Source: an uncultured Lachnospiraceae bacterium (GTDB lineage: Bacteria > Bacillota > Clostridia > Lachnospirales > Lachnospiraceae). Taken from it: a DNA stretch of 52,583 bases. The first letter of the stretch is position 1; each line of letters opens with the position of its first letter. The DNA is taken from assembly GCA_934432885.1 (NCBI GenBank), contig CAKRYY010000020.1, forward strand, positions 1-52,583. Reading direction: 5' to 3'. Both the position numbers and the translations under genes were made by a program. Below the pieces are notes generated by a model. That model worked only from the letters and a program-made list of their open reading frames with translations. It ran no database searches and had not been told where the DNA came from. Shown here in pieces: positions 1-8,781 of the stretch.

Positions 1-74
1 CGTGCGTTAGAGGATTCGAACCCCCGACCTTTTGGTCCGTAGCCAAACGCTCTATCCAGCTGAGCTAAACGCAC
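1..74 (-). tRNA. tRNA-Arg (anticodon ACG)
   Basis: Read on the minus strand, the acceptor arms GTGCGTT and AACGCAC pair. The D-arm contains AGCTCAGCTGGATAGAGC and the T-arm GGTTCGAATCC. The anticodon stem TTTGG/CCAAA encloses the seven-base loop CTACGGA, which gives anticodon ACG (plus-strand positions 38-40) and so arginine. The discriminator base is the first base of the window, so the 3' CCA, if encoded, lies outside. Confidence 0.97.
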
Positions 75-113
75 ATCCTGCAATCAATAATCTCTATCAA
101 CTGCAACAGTGAT

Positions 114-142
114 ATTTTATATTCTTCTATTCCGTTTGTCAA
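114..142 (-). promoter_or_regulatory. Promoter of tRNA-Arg
   Basis: On the minus strand TTGACA (137-142) and TAAAAT (114-119) are separated by exactly 17 bases. They lie about 40 bases upstream of the mature tRNA 5' end, as expected for a vegetative sigma-A promoter of a stable RNA. Confidence 0.75.
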
Positions 143-258
143 GTGGTAATCTTTATTTTTTCATGATTTGCGGTTATCTAATATTATATCAGGAGAATTT
201 TCATTTTCAAAAATCGGGATATGTGATAGTATACTGGCATAAACCAATAACCTTGTGA

Positions 259-477
259 TGCAAAGCAAAAGGTCGCAGAAATGTATGGGCGCAGCTTTTA
301 ATGATTGTATTCAGCACCATTTCCGCTATGACCAGTTTTTGGCGGCTACCCTTACAATGCTGCGTTCATCCTGCTATGTATGCACTTGGCTATGCGGCAA
401 ACGATATATATGGCTTTATAAGCTGGAAAAAAGAGAACATAAAAAAAGGAGGACAAATCTATGTTAGGAAATTTTGA
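259..477 (+). pseudogene. Possible degraded 3' end of a PnuC-like transporter gene
   Basis: No intact gene is seen between the tRNA and the alcohol dehydrogenase. One frame is open from 259 to a stop at 475-477. Around 373-426 it encodes a hydrophobic stretch containing ALGYAANDIYGFISWKK, which resembles the C-terminal end of PnuC-type nicotinamide riboside/mononucleotide transporters, as recalled and not searched. A neighbouring frame just upstream reads YPYNAAFILL, which would join it through a frameshift near 370-380. No start codon with a ribosome site precedes it and there is no room for the rest of a ~220-residue transporter. The open frame runs 17 bases into the dehydrogenase start. 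The call is tentative; chance coding is the alternative. Confidence 0.3.
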
Positions 478-1627
478 TTACTGCAATCCCACCAAATTAT
501 ATTTTGGTGAAGATTCCCTCAGCTTTCTTTCAGAGGAGCTTGCAAAATACGGCAAGAATATTCTGCTCTGCTACGGCGGCGGCTCTATCAAAAAGAATGG
601 CATTTATGACAAGGTTACTTCCATTTTAAAGGCAGGCGGAAAAAACATTTTTGAGGATGCCGGCGTCATGCCCAATCCAACCGCTGAAAAGCTCTATGAA
701 GGCTGCAAAATTGCAAAAGAAAATGCTGTAGACCTCATCCTTGCCGTTGGCGGTGGTTCTGTCTGCGATTATGCAAAGGCTGTTTCCGCATCTGCTTACT
801 GTGAGGAAAATCCCTGGGAAAAATATTATCTGCGGATGGAAGATGTAGACAATAAAATAATTCCTGTTGGCTGCGTCCTGACAATGGTCGGCACAGGGTC
901 TGAAATGAACGGCGGCGCTGTCATCACAAACCATGCGCAAAAACTAAAAATCGGACATGTTTTCGGTGAAAATGTTTTTCCGAAATTTTCTATCTTAAAT
1001 CCGGTATTTACCTATACCCTGCCGAAATATCAGATGGTTTCCGGCATTTATGATATTTTCAATCATATTTGCGAACAGTATTTTTCAGGCGAAGATGACA
1101 ATACCTCCGATTACATTGCAGAGGGATTGATGAAATCCCTGATTCATGCGAGCCGCATTGCCATCCAGAATCCTACGGATTACGAAGCCCGCAGCAATAT
1201 TATGTGGACAGCCACCTGGGCATTGAATACGCTGATTGAAAAAGGCAAAACGACAGACTGGATGGTTCACATGATAGGACAGTCTGTAGGTGCTTATACG
1301 GATGCCACACATGGCATGACGCTGTCCGCAGTTTCCCTTGCATATTACCGTTATATCTGCCCCTACGGTCTTGCCAAATTTGTTCGTTTTGCAGAAAATG
1401 TATGGAATGTTGATACAGCAGATAAAACAAAGGAACAGATTGCTGCAGACGGTCTTTCGGCTATGGAAGACTGGATGCGTGAAATCGGTCTTGTCATGAA
1501 TATCAGAGAGCTTGGTGTTACCGAAGATATGCTCGACGGCATTGCCGAGGGCACCTTCATTATGAACGGTGGATATAAGGTATTATCCAAAGCAGAAGTA
1601 ATAGACATTTTAAAGCAAAGCATGTAA
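461..1627 (+). CDS. Iron-dependent alcohol dehydrogenase (butanol dehydrogenase-like)
   Basis: A 388-residue member of the iron-containing (group III) alcohol dehydrogenases, closest in look to the NAD(P)H-dependent butanol dehydrogenase/YqhD branch, which reduces aldehydes to alcohols in the cytoplasm. The nucleotide-binding motif GGGSVCDYAK is near residue 97. TMVGTGSEMNGGAVI is the usual substrate-side motif. The metal ligands expected in the family are present: Asp and His in GIYDIFNHICEQYF, then two His in the block around VHMIGQ and ATHGM. AAAGGAGG lies seven bases before the ATG, which fixes the start. The gene stands alone and is closed by a strong hairpin. It probably serves redox balance during fermentation; the physiological aldehyde cannot be read from sequence. 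Confidence 0.9.
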   Translation: MLGNFDYCNPTKLYFGEDSLSFLSEELAKYGKNILLCYGGGSIKKNGIYDKVTSILKAGGKNIFEDAGVMPNPTAEKLYEGCKIAKENAVDLILAVGGGSVCDYAKAVSASAYCEENPWEKYYLRMEDVDNKIIPVGCVLTMVGTGSEMNGGAVITNHAQKLKIGHVFGENVFPKFSILNPVFTYTLPKYQMVSGIYDIFNHICEQYFSGEDDNTSDYIAEGLMKSLIHASRIAIQNPTDYEARSNIMWTATWALNTLIEKGKTTDWMVHMIGQSVGAYTDATHGMTLSAVSLAYYRYICPYGLAKFVRFAENVWNVDTADKTKEQIAADGLSAMEDWMREIGLVMNIRELGVTEDMLDGIAEGTFIMNGGYKVLSKAEVIDILKQSM

Positions 1628-1635
1628 GAACTATA

Positions 1636-1664
1636 AAAAGGGGCGAAGATTTCGCCCCTTTTTT
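1636..1664. terminator. Bidirectional terminator between converging genes
   Basis: AAAAGGGGCGAA, a three-base loop and TTCGCCCCTTTT form a perfect 12-bp stem with T-runs on both strands. It sits between the alcohol dehydrogenase and the converging amt gene, so it can serve both. Confidence 0.9.
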
Positions 1665-1716
1665 AAACTTGCGTTACAGGCACCTCACGCAGCGAGCCTG
1701 CATGCAAACCCCTTAT

Positions 1717-3462
1717 TTATTCTACATCCTGCAAAGCAGCATAGTCCTCTTCTCCGGTACGGATTTTAACCACCTTTGCCACATTGTATACGAAGATTTT
1801 GCCATCGCCGATATGTCCTGTATACAGTGCTTTCTTGGCAGCTCCAACCACAGCCTCTACCGGAATCTTGCTTACTACGACCTCTATCTTGACCTTTGGA
1901 AGCAGAGTTGCATCCATCTCAACGCCACGATACATTTCTCCGGCTCCCTTCTGGATGCCGCAGCCCATAACCTGTGTTACCGTCATACCTGTTACGCCGA
2001 GGTCATTCATTGCCTTCTTCAAGTGGTCATAACGCTCCAGCTTTGCAATGACTACGACCTTGTAAATTCCAGTTGCAGTGCTTGCTTCGCTTATTACCGG
2101 CACGCTTGCAGCCCTCTGTACCTCAGAAGCGCTTTCATAATCTTCTGTTCCCAAATCAGTATTTTCATTGACTTCCATAGTCATTGTATTGGAAATATCC
2201 ATAATGCTGAAGCCTGAGTATGCAGATGCAAGACCATGCTCCTTTGCATCCAGACCAACGATTTCCTCTTCCTCTGTTACCCTAAGACCTACACATGCCT
2301 TAATGATTAAGAATGCAATCGTAATCGTTATCGCCGTCCATGTCGCTACTGAGGCAAAGCCAAGAAGCTGTAAGCCTAACTGATGGAAACCGCCGCCATA
2401 GAAAAGACCGACAATGCTGTCATTTCCCGGAGCGGATGTCGTTGCAAAAAGACCTACTGCAATCGTTCCCCAGATACCGTTTAAGCAGTGTACCGCAACC
2501 GCACCGACAGGGTCGTCAACTCTGAGCTTGTAATCCAAAAGCCATACGCCAAATACTACCAGTACGCCTGCTACCGCACCAATCACAATCGCTCCGAAGC
2601 AGTCCGTCACATCGCAGGGAGCCGTAATTGCTACCAGACCTGCCAGAGATGCGTTCAGGCACATGGACACATCGGGCTTTCCATATCTTAGCCATGTGAA
2701 TATCATACATACGACTGTTGCGATTGCCGGTGCAACCGTTGTAGTCAATGTGATGGAAGCAAGCTGCTCTACGCTCGTTGCAGCCGCTCCATTAAAGCCA
2801 TACCAGCCAAGCCAGAGGATAAATACGCCCAGACAGCCAATCGGAAGGTTATGTCCTGGAAACGCATTTACTTTGGTAATCTTTCCAGCCTTATCCTTTG
2901 TAAATTTTCCAATACGAGGTCCAAGAATTGCCGCACCAATCAGGGCAGAAATACCGCCGACCATGTGAATTGCACAGGAGCCTGCAAAGTCATGGAAGCC
3001 AAGCTGTGAAAGCCAGCCGCCGCCCCAGATCCAGTGTGCTTCAATCGGATAAATCACTGCTGAAATGACTGCTGAATAGATGCAGTAGGATAAGAACTTT
3101 GTCCTCTCTGCCATTGCTCCTGATACAATAGTCGCCGTCGTCGCACAGAAAACCAGATTGAATACAAAATTGGAATAATCAAATTCCGCATAATTTGTAA
3201 AAATATCCAGTCCCGGCTTTCCAATCAGTCCAACCATGTCCTCGCCAAGCAGAAGCCCAAAGCCGATTAAAATGAAAACTACTGTACCGATGCAGAAATC
3301 CATCAGATTCTTCATCAGAATGTTTCCGGTATTCTTCGCTCTGGTAAAGCCTGCCTCCACCATCGCAAAACCAGCCTGCATCCAGAATACCAGCGCCGCG
3401 CCGATTAAAAACCAGACGCCAAAAACCTGTCCGCTTACCGCACTCATAATTTCTTCCGTCAT
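1717..3462 (-). CDS. amt: Ammonium channel Amt fused to a C-terminal P-II domain
   Basis: A 581-residue protein with two parts. Residues about 1-400 are an Amt/MEP/Rh channel. The twin pore histidines appear in DFAGSCAIHMVGG and VAVHCLNGIWG, and the hydrophobic segments fit 11 membrane helices. After a ~60-residue linker, the last ~117 residues are a complete GlnB/GlnK-type P-II domain starting GIYKVVVIAKLERYDHL and keeping the YTGHIGDGKIFVY B-loop region. In its T-loop the Tyr that is uridylylated in enteric P-II (GAEY) is Met (GVEM). A fused P-II would gate or report ammonium flux at the membrane (known for Amt-GlnB fusions; inference here). A GTG two codons upstream also opens the frame, but AGGAGG lies three bases before the GTG and nine before this ATG, so the ATG is preferred. 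No separate glnK is next to it. Confidence 0.93.
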   Translation of the reverse strand: MTEEIMSAVSGQVFGVWFLIGAALVFWMQAGFAMVEAGFTRAKNTGNILMKNLMDFCIGTVVFILIGFGLLLGEDMVGLIGKPGLDIFTNYAEFDYSNFVFNLVFCATTATIVSGAMAERTKFLSYCIYSAVISAVIYPIEAHWIWGGGWLSQLGFHDFAGSCAIHMVGGISALIGAAILGPRIGKFTKDKAGKITKVNAFPGHNLPIGCLGVFILWLGWYGFNGAAATSVEQLASITLTTTVAPAIATVVCMIFTWLRYGKPDVSMCLNASLAGLVAITAPCDVTDCFGAIVIGAVAGVLVVFGVWLLDYKLRVDDPVGAVAVHCLNGIWGTIAVGLFATTSAPGNDSIVGLFYGGGFHQLGLQLLGFASVATWTAITITIAFLIIKACVGLRVTEEEEIVGLDAKEHGLASAYSGFSIMDISNTMTMEVNENTDLGTEDYESASEVQRAASVPVISEASTATGIYKVVVIAKLERYDHLKKAMNDLGVTGMTVTQVMGCGIQKGAGEMYRGVEMDATLLPKVKIEVVVSKIPVEAVVGAAKKALYTGHIGDGKIFVYNVAKVVKIRTGEEDYAALQDVE

Positions 3463-3485
3463 ACACACATTCCTCCTCTTTTTTT

Positions 3486-3600
3486 ATTTCACGGAATACT
3501 CCTGTGAAATAAAAATACGACGCAAAGAAGCCAAAGCCGCCTCTTTGCGTCGTATTTTTATAAAAGGCGCTGTAAAAGAATTTACTTTCACAGCGCCTTT
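3486..3600 (-). promoter_or_regulatory. Three stacked hairpins in the amt leader (one is also the trpA terminator)
   Basis: In transcription order on the minus strand there are three hairpins. The first, 3563-3600, has an 11-bp stem (AAAGGCGCTGT/ACAGCGCCTTT) followed by TTTT. The second, 3511-3559, has a perfect 18-bp stem ending in TTTTT. The third, 3486-3510, has arms of ATTTCAC type and sits just ahead of the amt ribosome site. The first two look like intrinsic terminators. They can end trp mRNA, but the amt promoter at 3615-3643 lies before them, so amt transcripts must pass all three. Confidence 0.75.
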
Positions 3601-3614
3601 GCTTTATGTGCGTT

Positions 3615-3643
3615 ATTTTAGCACCCTGTTATTTTCCTGTCAA
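3615..3643 (-). promoter_or_regulatory. Promoter of amt
   Basis: TTGACA (3638-3643) and TAAAAT (3615-3620) are 17 bases apart on the minus strand, just after the trpA stop. Transcription would begin near 3608, leaving a ~145-base leader before the amt start. Confidence 0.75.
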
Positions 3644-3651
3644 GCATTTTT

Positions 3652-4452
3652 TCAGGAAATGGCTTCCTTCATGCTGCGTACATAATCGGCTGCATAGGGC
3701 ACGCTCTCCCTGCCATATTTCGCAATCAGCTTCACGATTGCCGAGCCGACAATGATACCCTCAGCGCCTTTTGCTATCTCCTTTGCCTGCTCGGGCGTTG
3801 AAATTCCGAAGCCCACTGCCGCAGGTACCTTTGTTACGCTGTGCACCAGCTCTGTCATAGCGCCGATGTCCGTTGTAATTTTGCTGCGCACGCCGGTTAC
3901 ACCGAGCGAAGAGACACAATAGACAAAGCCCTCTGCTTCGCCTGCAATCATTTTAATTCTGTCATGCGAGGTCGGTGCAATCAGAGAAATATAATCAATG
4001 CCATACTTCCTGCAAAGCGGTGCAAAATCTCCTTTTTCCTCAAATGGAACCTCCGGCAGAATCAATCCATTGATGCCCGCCTCTGCCGCTTTTTTCAGGA
4101 ACTGCTCTGTTCCGCCTTCAATATCTCTTTTTTCATGGCTGCCATAAGAAAAGACAACATTGGCATAGGTCATAAATACAAGCGGCGTCTCTATCTCGCT
4201 CCGCAGCTCCTTTACCATTTCGAGAATTTTATCTGTCGTCACGCCGCCGAATAAGGCGCGCTCATTCGCCTCCTGAATGACAGGTCCTTCTGCCGTCGGG
4301 TCGGAAAAGGGAATTCCCAGCTCGATAATATCAGCCCCTGCCTGCGCCATTGCCAATACCAGCTTCTTTGTCGTTTCAAGGTCCGGGTCTCCGCAGGTAA
4401 TAAACGGAATAAATGCTTTTTTATTCTGAAATGCTTCTGTAATCTTACTCAT
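3652..4452 (-). CDS. trpA: Tryptophan synthase alpha subunit
   Basis: A 266-residue TIM-barrel enzyme that cleaves indole-3-glycerol phosphate to indole and glyceraldehyde-3-phosphate, and passes indole to TrpB through the alpha2beta2 tunnel. Family motifs visible are [17 protein letters not shown] with the catalytic Asp, [10 protein letters not shown], and [10 protein letters not shown] in the phosphate-binding region. The catalytic Glu is expected near residue 50 (DIIELGIPF). GGGGAGG lies six bases before the ATG at 4452. The start overlaps the 3' end of trpB by eight bases, so the two are translationally coupled. A longer reading to 4503 would only add residues encoded inside trpB and has no ribosome site. 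It is the last gene of the trp operon. Confidence 0.97.
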   Translation of the reverse strand: MSKITEAFQNKKAFIPFITCGDPDLETTKKLVLAMAQAGADIIELGIPFSDPTAEGPVIQEANERALFGGVTTDKILEMVKELRSEIETPLVFMTYANVVFSYGSHEKRDIEGGTEQFLKKAAEAGINGLILPEVPFEEKGDFAPLCRKYGIDYISLIAPTSHDRIKMIAGEAEGFVYCVSSLGVTGVRSKITTDIGAMTELVHSVTKVPAAVGFGISTPEQAKEIAKGAEGIIVGSAIVKLIAKYGRESVPYAADYVRSMKEAIS

Positions 4453-5629
4453 AAATATCCTCCCCTCTGTATCTGGCAATCGCAGCGCAGTCCTTGTCAC
4501 CACGTCCTGAAATATTGATTACCATAACCTGATCTTTCTGCATCGTCGGTGCCAGCTTCCTTGCATGGGCAATTGCATGCGCCGATTCGATTGCAGGAAT
4601 AATGCCCTCGATTCTGGAAAGATACTCAAATGCCTCTACCGCCTCGTCATCCGTAACCGGCACATAGCTTGCGCGCCCGCTGTCATAGAGCATCGCATGC
4701 TCCGGCCCAATGCCCGGATAATCCAGTCCTGCGGAAATAGAATAAACCGGGGCTATCTGACCGTAGCTGTCCTGGCAGAAATAGGATTTCATGCCATGAA
4801 AGATTCCCAGCCGTCCGGTTGCAATCGTTGCAGCCGTCTCCGCCGTATGGATTCCTCTTCCTGCCGCCTCGCAGCCAATCAGCTTTACGCTCTCTTCCGG
4901 GATAAAATGATAAAATGCACCCATTGCATTGGAGCCGCCGCCGACACAGGCAAGCACACAATCCGGAAGCTTTCCTTCCTTTTCCATACACTGTTCCTTG
5001 ATTTCCCTTGAAATTACAGACTGGAAATCCCGTACAATCATAGGGAAGGGATGCGGCCCCATAACAGAGCCAAGCACATAATGCGTATCCGCAATCCGGT
5101 TCGTCCATTCACGAAGTGTCTCAGATACGGCATCCTTCAGCGTCCTTGTTCCCGTATAAACCGTATGCACCTTTGCGCCTAACAGCTTCATCCTGTATAC
5201 ATTGAGCGCCTGCCGCTTGGTGTCCTCTTCTCCCATGAAAACCTCACATTCCAGGTCAAGCAGCGCTGCCGCCGTTGCTGTCGCAACTCCGTGCTGTCCT
5301 GCGCCGGTCTCTGCGATTACACGGGTCTTTCCCATCTTTTTTGCCAGCAGTGTCTGCCCGATTGCATTGTTAATCTTATGGGAGCCCGTATGGTTTAAGT
5401 CCTCCCGCTTCAGATAAATCTTTGCGCCGCCCAAATCCTCCGTCATCCGTTTTGCAAAATAAAGCCCTGACGGTCTGCCGACATATTCCCGCAGCAGATA
5501 GGCAAATTCCTTCTGAAACTGCGCATCGTTTTTATAATGCTCGTAAGCCTCTTCCAGCTCATTCACAGCGTTCATCAACGTCTCCGGCACATACTGCCCG
5601 CCATGAATTCCAAATCTTCCCTTTGACAT
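4445..5629 (-). CDS. trpB: Tryptophan synthase beta subunit
   Basis: A 394-residue PLP enzyme of the TrpB1 type that condenses indole with L-serine to make tryptophan. The PLP-binding Lys lies in [12 protein letters not shown], the catalytic Glu in AETGAGQHG, and the glycine-rich phosphate loop in [10 protein letters not shown]. The N-terminal [14 protein letters not shown] is typical for the family. AAAGGAGGAG sits just before ATG 5629; a frame extension to 5659 adds ten basic residues without a ribosome site. It lies 31 bases after trpF and overlaps trpA by eight bases. Confidence 0.98.
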   Translation of the reverse strand: MSKGRFGIHGGQYVPETLMNAVNELEEAYEHYKNDAQFQKEFAYLLREYVGRPSGLYFAKRMTEDLGGAKIYLKREDLNHTGSHKINNAIGQTLLAKKMGKTRVIAETGAGQHGVATATAAALLDLECEVFMGEEDTKRQALNVYRMKLLGAKVHTVYTGTRTLKDAVSETLREWTNRIADTHYVLGSVMGPHPFPMIVRDFQSVISREIKEQCMEKEGKLPDCVLACVGGGSNAMGAFYHFIPEESVKLIGCEAAGRGIHTAETAATIATGRLGIFHGMKSYFCQDSYGQIAPVYSISAGLDYPGIGPEHAMLYDSGRASYVPVTDDEAVEAFEYLSRIEGIIPAIESAHAIAHARKLAPTMQKDQVMVINISGRGDKDCAAIARYRGEDIYE

Positions 5630-5660
5630 CTTTCTCCTCCTTTTATTTCCCTTTTGCATT

Positions 5661-6257
5661 TTACAAGCTGTGTGCTGCCAGAATGGCGCGTCTTATTTTT
5701 TCTTTATCCTTTTTCTTATCCGTTTCTACCCCGCTGGAAATATCCACTGTCTCTGGCTGCAAAAGCGCCGCCTTAACAATCGTCTCCGGCGTAAGCCCGC
5801 CTGCAAGAATAAAACGCCTCTGAAAACCAGACAGCAGCTTATGGTCAAAGGCTTCTCCGGTACCGCAGCCATTGTCCAGCAAAATCTCATCCGCGCTGCT
5901 TTGCGCCGCCTGCAAAAGGTCCTTCTCATTGCGAACCTTAAAGGCCTTCCAGATAGGAACGCCCGGGCAGAGACGGTGAATTGCCGCTATCTCTTCTTCG
6001 CTCTCCTGCCCGTGAAGCTGGATAATCTGTATTACCTGCCCTCTTACAAGCTCCGCTATTTTCTCCCTGTCGGCATCTACAAAAACGCCTGCTGCCGGAA
6101 TCTGCGCATCCAATAATCTGCGAAGCTCCCCTGCCTGCTGCCCTGTCACATACCGAAAGCTCTTTTCCCAGAAAATAAAGCCGATATAATCCGGTTTGTA
6201 TTGATTTACATAGTCCACATCTTCTTTTCTGCGGATTCCGCAGATTTTAATTTTCAT
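5661..6257 (-). CDS. trpF: Phosphoribosylanthranilate isomerase
   Basis: A 198-residue single-domain TIM barrel that catalyses the Amadori rearrangement of phosphoribosylanthranilate to CdRP. Seen are [11 protein letters not shown] with the catalytic Cys, [27 protein letters not shown] and the C-terminal VDISSGVET phosphate-binding loop. The length is usual. The start overlaps the trpC stop by four bases (ATGA), implying coupled translation. It is monofunctional, separate from trpC, as is common in Firmicutes. Confidence 0.96.
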   Translation of the reverse strand: MKIKICGIRRKEDVDYVNQYKPDYIGFIFWEKSFRYVTGQQAGELRRLLDAQIPAAGVFVDADREKIAELVRGQVIQIIQLHGQESEEEIAAIHRLCPGVPIWKAFKVRNEKDLLQAAQSSADEILLDNGCGTGEAFDHKLLSGFQRRFILAGGLTPETIVKAALLQPETVDISSGVETDKKKDKEKIRRAILAAHSL

Positions 6258-7075
6258 GGCTTTCTTCCCTGCAAAGCCGCCTCATGAAAGGCTTCCAGCA
6301 TAAGCTTTTTGTCCTCTGCCCGCATAAGCGCTTCGCCAATCAGCGCCGCATCTGCGCCCAGCGCTGAGAGCGCTTTCACATCCTCCGGCGTCTTTACGCC
6401 GGATTCCGCTACAAAGACTGCCGTATCCGGTATATAGGATTTCAGCCTTGCCGCATTTTCAAAATCAACTGTAAAATTTTTCAGGTTACGGTTATTCACG
6501 CCAATCAGCCTTGCGCCAGCCTCGGCTGCTGATGCAATCTCCCGCTCATCATGTGTCTCTACAAGCGCGCTGAGCCCAAGCTCATCACACAGCCCCAGAT
6601 AATTCCGAAGCCTGTCCGTATCAAGCAGTGCACAAATGAGAAGCACCGCATCCGCGCCCATACATTTTGCTTCAAAAATCTGATATTCGTCTACGGTAAA
6701 ATCCTTTCGTATCATCGGCAGATGAATTTCCCTGCGGATTTCTTCAAAAATTTTATCCGAGCCCAAAAACCATTTTGGCTCTGTCAGGCAGGAAACGCAG
6801 TCTGCTCCCGCCGCTTCATAATCACGCGCAATTTCCCGATAAGGAAATTCCTCAGAGATGACGCCCTTAGAAGGCGATGCCTTTTTCACTTCACAGATAA
6901 AACGCATCCCCGGACGCTTCAGCGCTGCCTCAAACGGAAATATCAGTCTCCCATTCTTAGCTTTTTCACGCGCTACCTGTGCGTATGCTTCCCTGCGTAT
7001 CTTTGTAAGTCCTTTTTTTTCCTTTGCCCATTCCACACGCAGCTCTGCATAGGCAGCCAGTTCATCCAATATCAC
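6254..7075 (-). CDS. trpC: Indole-3-glycerol phosphate synthase
   Basis: A 273-residue TIM barrel that closes the indole ring from CdRP. Diagnostic motifs are FICEVKKASPSKG (catalytic Lys), MIRKDFTVDEYQIFEA (second catalytic Lys), LIGVNNRNLKNFTVD and VFVAESGVKTPEDV. It lies 32 bases after trpD and overlaps trpF by four bases. The N-terminus MILDELAAYAELRVE fits the family, and no longer start is supported. Confidence 0.97.
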   Translation of the reverse strand: MILDELAAYAELRVEWAKEKKGLTKIRREAYAQVAREKAKNGRLIFPFEAALKRPGMRFICEVKKASPSKGVISEEFPYREIARDYEAAGADCVSCLTEPKWFLGSDKIFEEIRREIHLPMIRKDFTVDEYQIFEAKCMGADAVLLICALLDTDRLRNYLGLCDELGLSALVETHDEREIASAAEAGARLIGVNNRNLKNFTVDFENAARLKSYIPDTAVFVAESGVKTPEDVKALSALGADAALIGEALMRAEDKKLMLEAFHEAALQGRKP

Positions 7076-7107
7076 TTTATCATTCCTCCGCTCTTATCTA
7101 TGTACCT

Positions 7108-8118
7108 CTACGCCTGGTTTGACAATGCGATAACCTCTTCCAGCTTCCGCTTTGCCGCGCCTTCATCAATCAGCCTCTCCGCCAGTAAAACGCCGTCTGC
7201 AAAGCTGTCTGCTGCGCCTCCGACATAGAGTCCGGCTCCCGCATTCAGCAAAACCGTATCCCTTTTAGCGCCCGCTTCGCCATCCAGAATCCGTTTTGTA
7301 ATCTCAGCATTTTCCTGCGGCGTACCGCCTGCAAGCGCCTCTTTTTCACACCGCTTCATGCCAAACTGCTCCGGCGTAATCGTATATTTTGTCAAAACAC
7401 CCTCGTTAATCTCGCAGACCTTGGTCGGTGCAGATAAAGAGATTTCATCCAGTCTGTCCTCTCCATAAACAACCATGCCGCGCTTTACTCCCAGATTGGA
7501 AAGTACCTGTGCCATAGGCTCTATCAGCTTTTCACTGTATACGCCAAGCACCTGCCTGTTTGCAGACGCAGGATTTGTCAGCGGTCCTAAAATATTAAAG
7601 ATGGTGCGGATGCCCAGTTCCTTTCTGACGGGTCCTACATACCGCATGGACGCATGATATTTCTGCGCGAACAGGAAACAGAAATTCGTTTTCTGCAAAA
7701 GGGAAACGCACTGCTCCGGTTCAAGGGAAATGTTTACACCCAGGCTTTCCAGACAGTCTGCCGCGCCGCTCTTTGAGGATGCCGCACGGTTGCCATGCTT
7801 TGCTACCTTTACGCCGCCCGCTGCAATTACAAATGCGGATGTTGTAGAAATATTAAAGGAGCCTGCACAGTCTCCGCCAGTGCCGACGATTTCCAAAAGG
7901 TCCATCGTATGCTGCAGAGGCAGCGCATGGGAGCGCATTGCAGCGGCGCTTGCCGTAATTTCTGTAATCGTCTCGCCCTTTGTTTCAAGCGCAGCCAGAA
8001 ATGCCGCCATCTGTACCTGGCTTGTCTCGCCGCTCATGATTTCATTGATGCAGGCATTTGCTTCCTCATACGTTAAATCCTGTCTTTCAACCAGTTTTGC
8101 CGTCGCTTCTTTTATCAT
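7108..8118 (-). CDS. trpD: Anthranilate phosphoribosyltransferase
   Basis: A 336-residue enzyme that joins anthranilate to PRPP. The PRPP-binding signature [17 protein letters not shown] and the anthranilate/PRPP loop [20 protein letters not shown] are intact, and VYGEDRLDE supplies the Mg-site acidic pair. It is monofunctional, since the glutaminase is the separate trpG upstream. A 96-base gap (8119-8214) separates it from trpG. It is pyrimidine-rich on the plus strand and I see no promoter or terminator in it, so the operon is likely continuous. Confidence 0.97.
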   Translation of the reverse strand: MIKEATAKLVERQDLTYEEANACINEIMSGETSQVQMAAFLAALETKGETITEITASAAAMRSHALPLQHTMDLLEIVGTGGDCAGSFNISTTSAFVIAAGGVKVAKHGNRAASSKSGAADCLESLGVNISLEPEQCVSLLQKTNFCFLFAQKYHASMRYVGPVRKELGIRTIFNILGPLTNPASANRQVLGVYSEKLIEPMAQVLSNLGVKRGMVVYGEDRLDEISLSAPTKVCEINEGVLTKYTITPEQFGMKRCEKEALAGGTPQENAEITKRILDGEAGAKRDTVLLNAGAGLYVGGAADSFADGVLLAERLIDEGAAKRKLEEVIALSNQA

Positions 8119-8214
8119 CGTTTTCTGCCTCTCTTCCTTCTCTTTTTCCGTCTTATTTCCTGTTATTTCCGCTGTTTTCTGCTTCCATCTGTCATTTCTT
8201 TAGCCTGTCTGCTG

Positions 8215-8781
8215 TCAGATAGACAGGAAATTTTTAATCATCTGCATACCGTCCGGCGTCAGGATGGATTCCGGGTGAAACTGCACGCCATAGATTGGAT
8301 ATTCTCTGTGCGCTGCTGCCATGATTTCACCATCCGCTGTCTGCCCGATAACCTTAAGGCACTCCGGCATGGTCTCTGGAATTGCCGCCAGAGAATGATA
8401 CCGTGCCGCCAGAATCGTTCCCGGCAGATTCTGGAAAAGCTTTGCACTGTTATCTATCCGAATCTCCGACTGCTTTCCGTGCATCAGCTCCTTTGCATAG
8501 CTGACAGTCGCCCCATAGGCGCTGCAGATAGCCTGATGTCCCAGACAGACGCCAAGCATCGGTATCTTTTTTCCAAGCGTCTTTGCCGCTTCGATACAGA
8601 TGCCAGCATTTTCCGGCGTTCCCGGTCCCGGTGATAAAATAATATGGGTAGGCGAAAGCTCCTCTATCTGTGAAATGCTCAGCTCGTTATTTCTTACAAC
8701 CTTAATATCCGGCTGCAGCGTTCCGACAAACTGATACAGGTTATAGGAAAAGCTGTCATAATTGTCAATCAGTAAAATCAT
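8215..8781 (-). CDS. trpG: Anthranilate synthase component II (glutamine amidotransferase)
   Basis: A 188-residue class I glutaminase that feeds ammonia to TrpE. The nucleophile Cys lies in MLGVCLGHQAI and the His/Glu pair in VQFHPES. DNYDSFSYNLYQF at the N-terminus is characteristic of TrpG/PabA. The start ATG overlaps the trpE stop (ATGA, four bases). PabA is very similar and the enzyme might serve folate synthesis too, but the position between trpE and trpD makes TrpG the main role. Confidence 0.96.
   Translation of the reverse strand: MILLIDNYDSFSYNLYQFVGTLQPDIKVVRNNELSISQIEELSPTHIILSPGPGTPENAGICIEAAKTLGKKIPMLGVCLGHQAICSAYGATVSYAKELMHGKQSEIRIDNSAKLFQNLPGTILAARYHSLAAIPETMPECLKVIGQTADGEIMAAAHREYPIYGVQFHPESILTPDGMQMIKNFLSI

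Noticed and set aside
255..467. A 70-codon open frame before the alcohol dehydrogenase
   Set aside because: It has no ribosome site, a composition unlike a protein, and another frame of the same DNA shows the better PnuC-like match.
1669..2217. Plus-strand open frame of 182 codons inside amt
   Set aside because: It lies antisense to the P-II part of amt, lacks a ribosome site and has a Cys/His-rich composition typical of shadow frames.
3563..3600. ANTAR-type antitermination motif in the amt leader
   Set aside because: That motif needs two hairpins with six-base loops having A first and G fourth. The best loop here is TAAATT and the second hairpin loop is larger.
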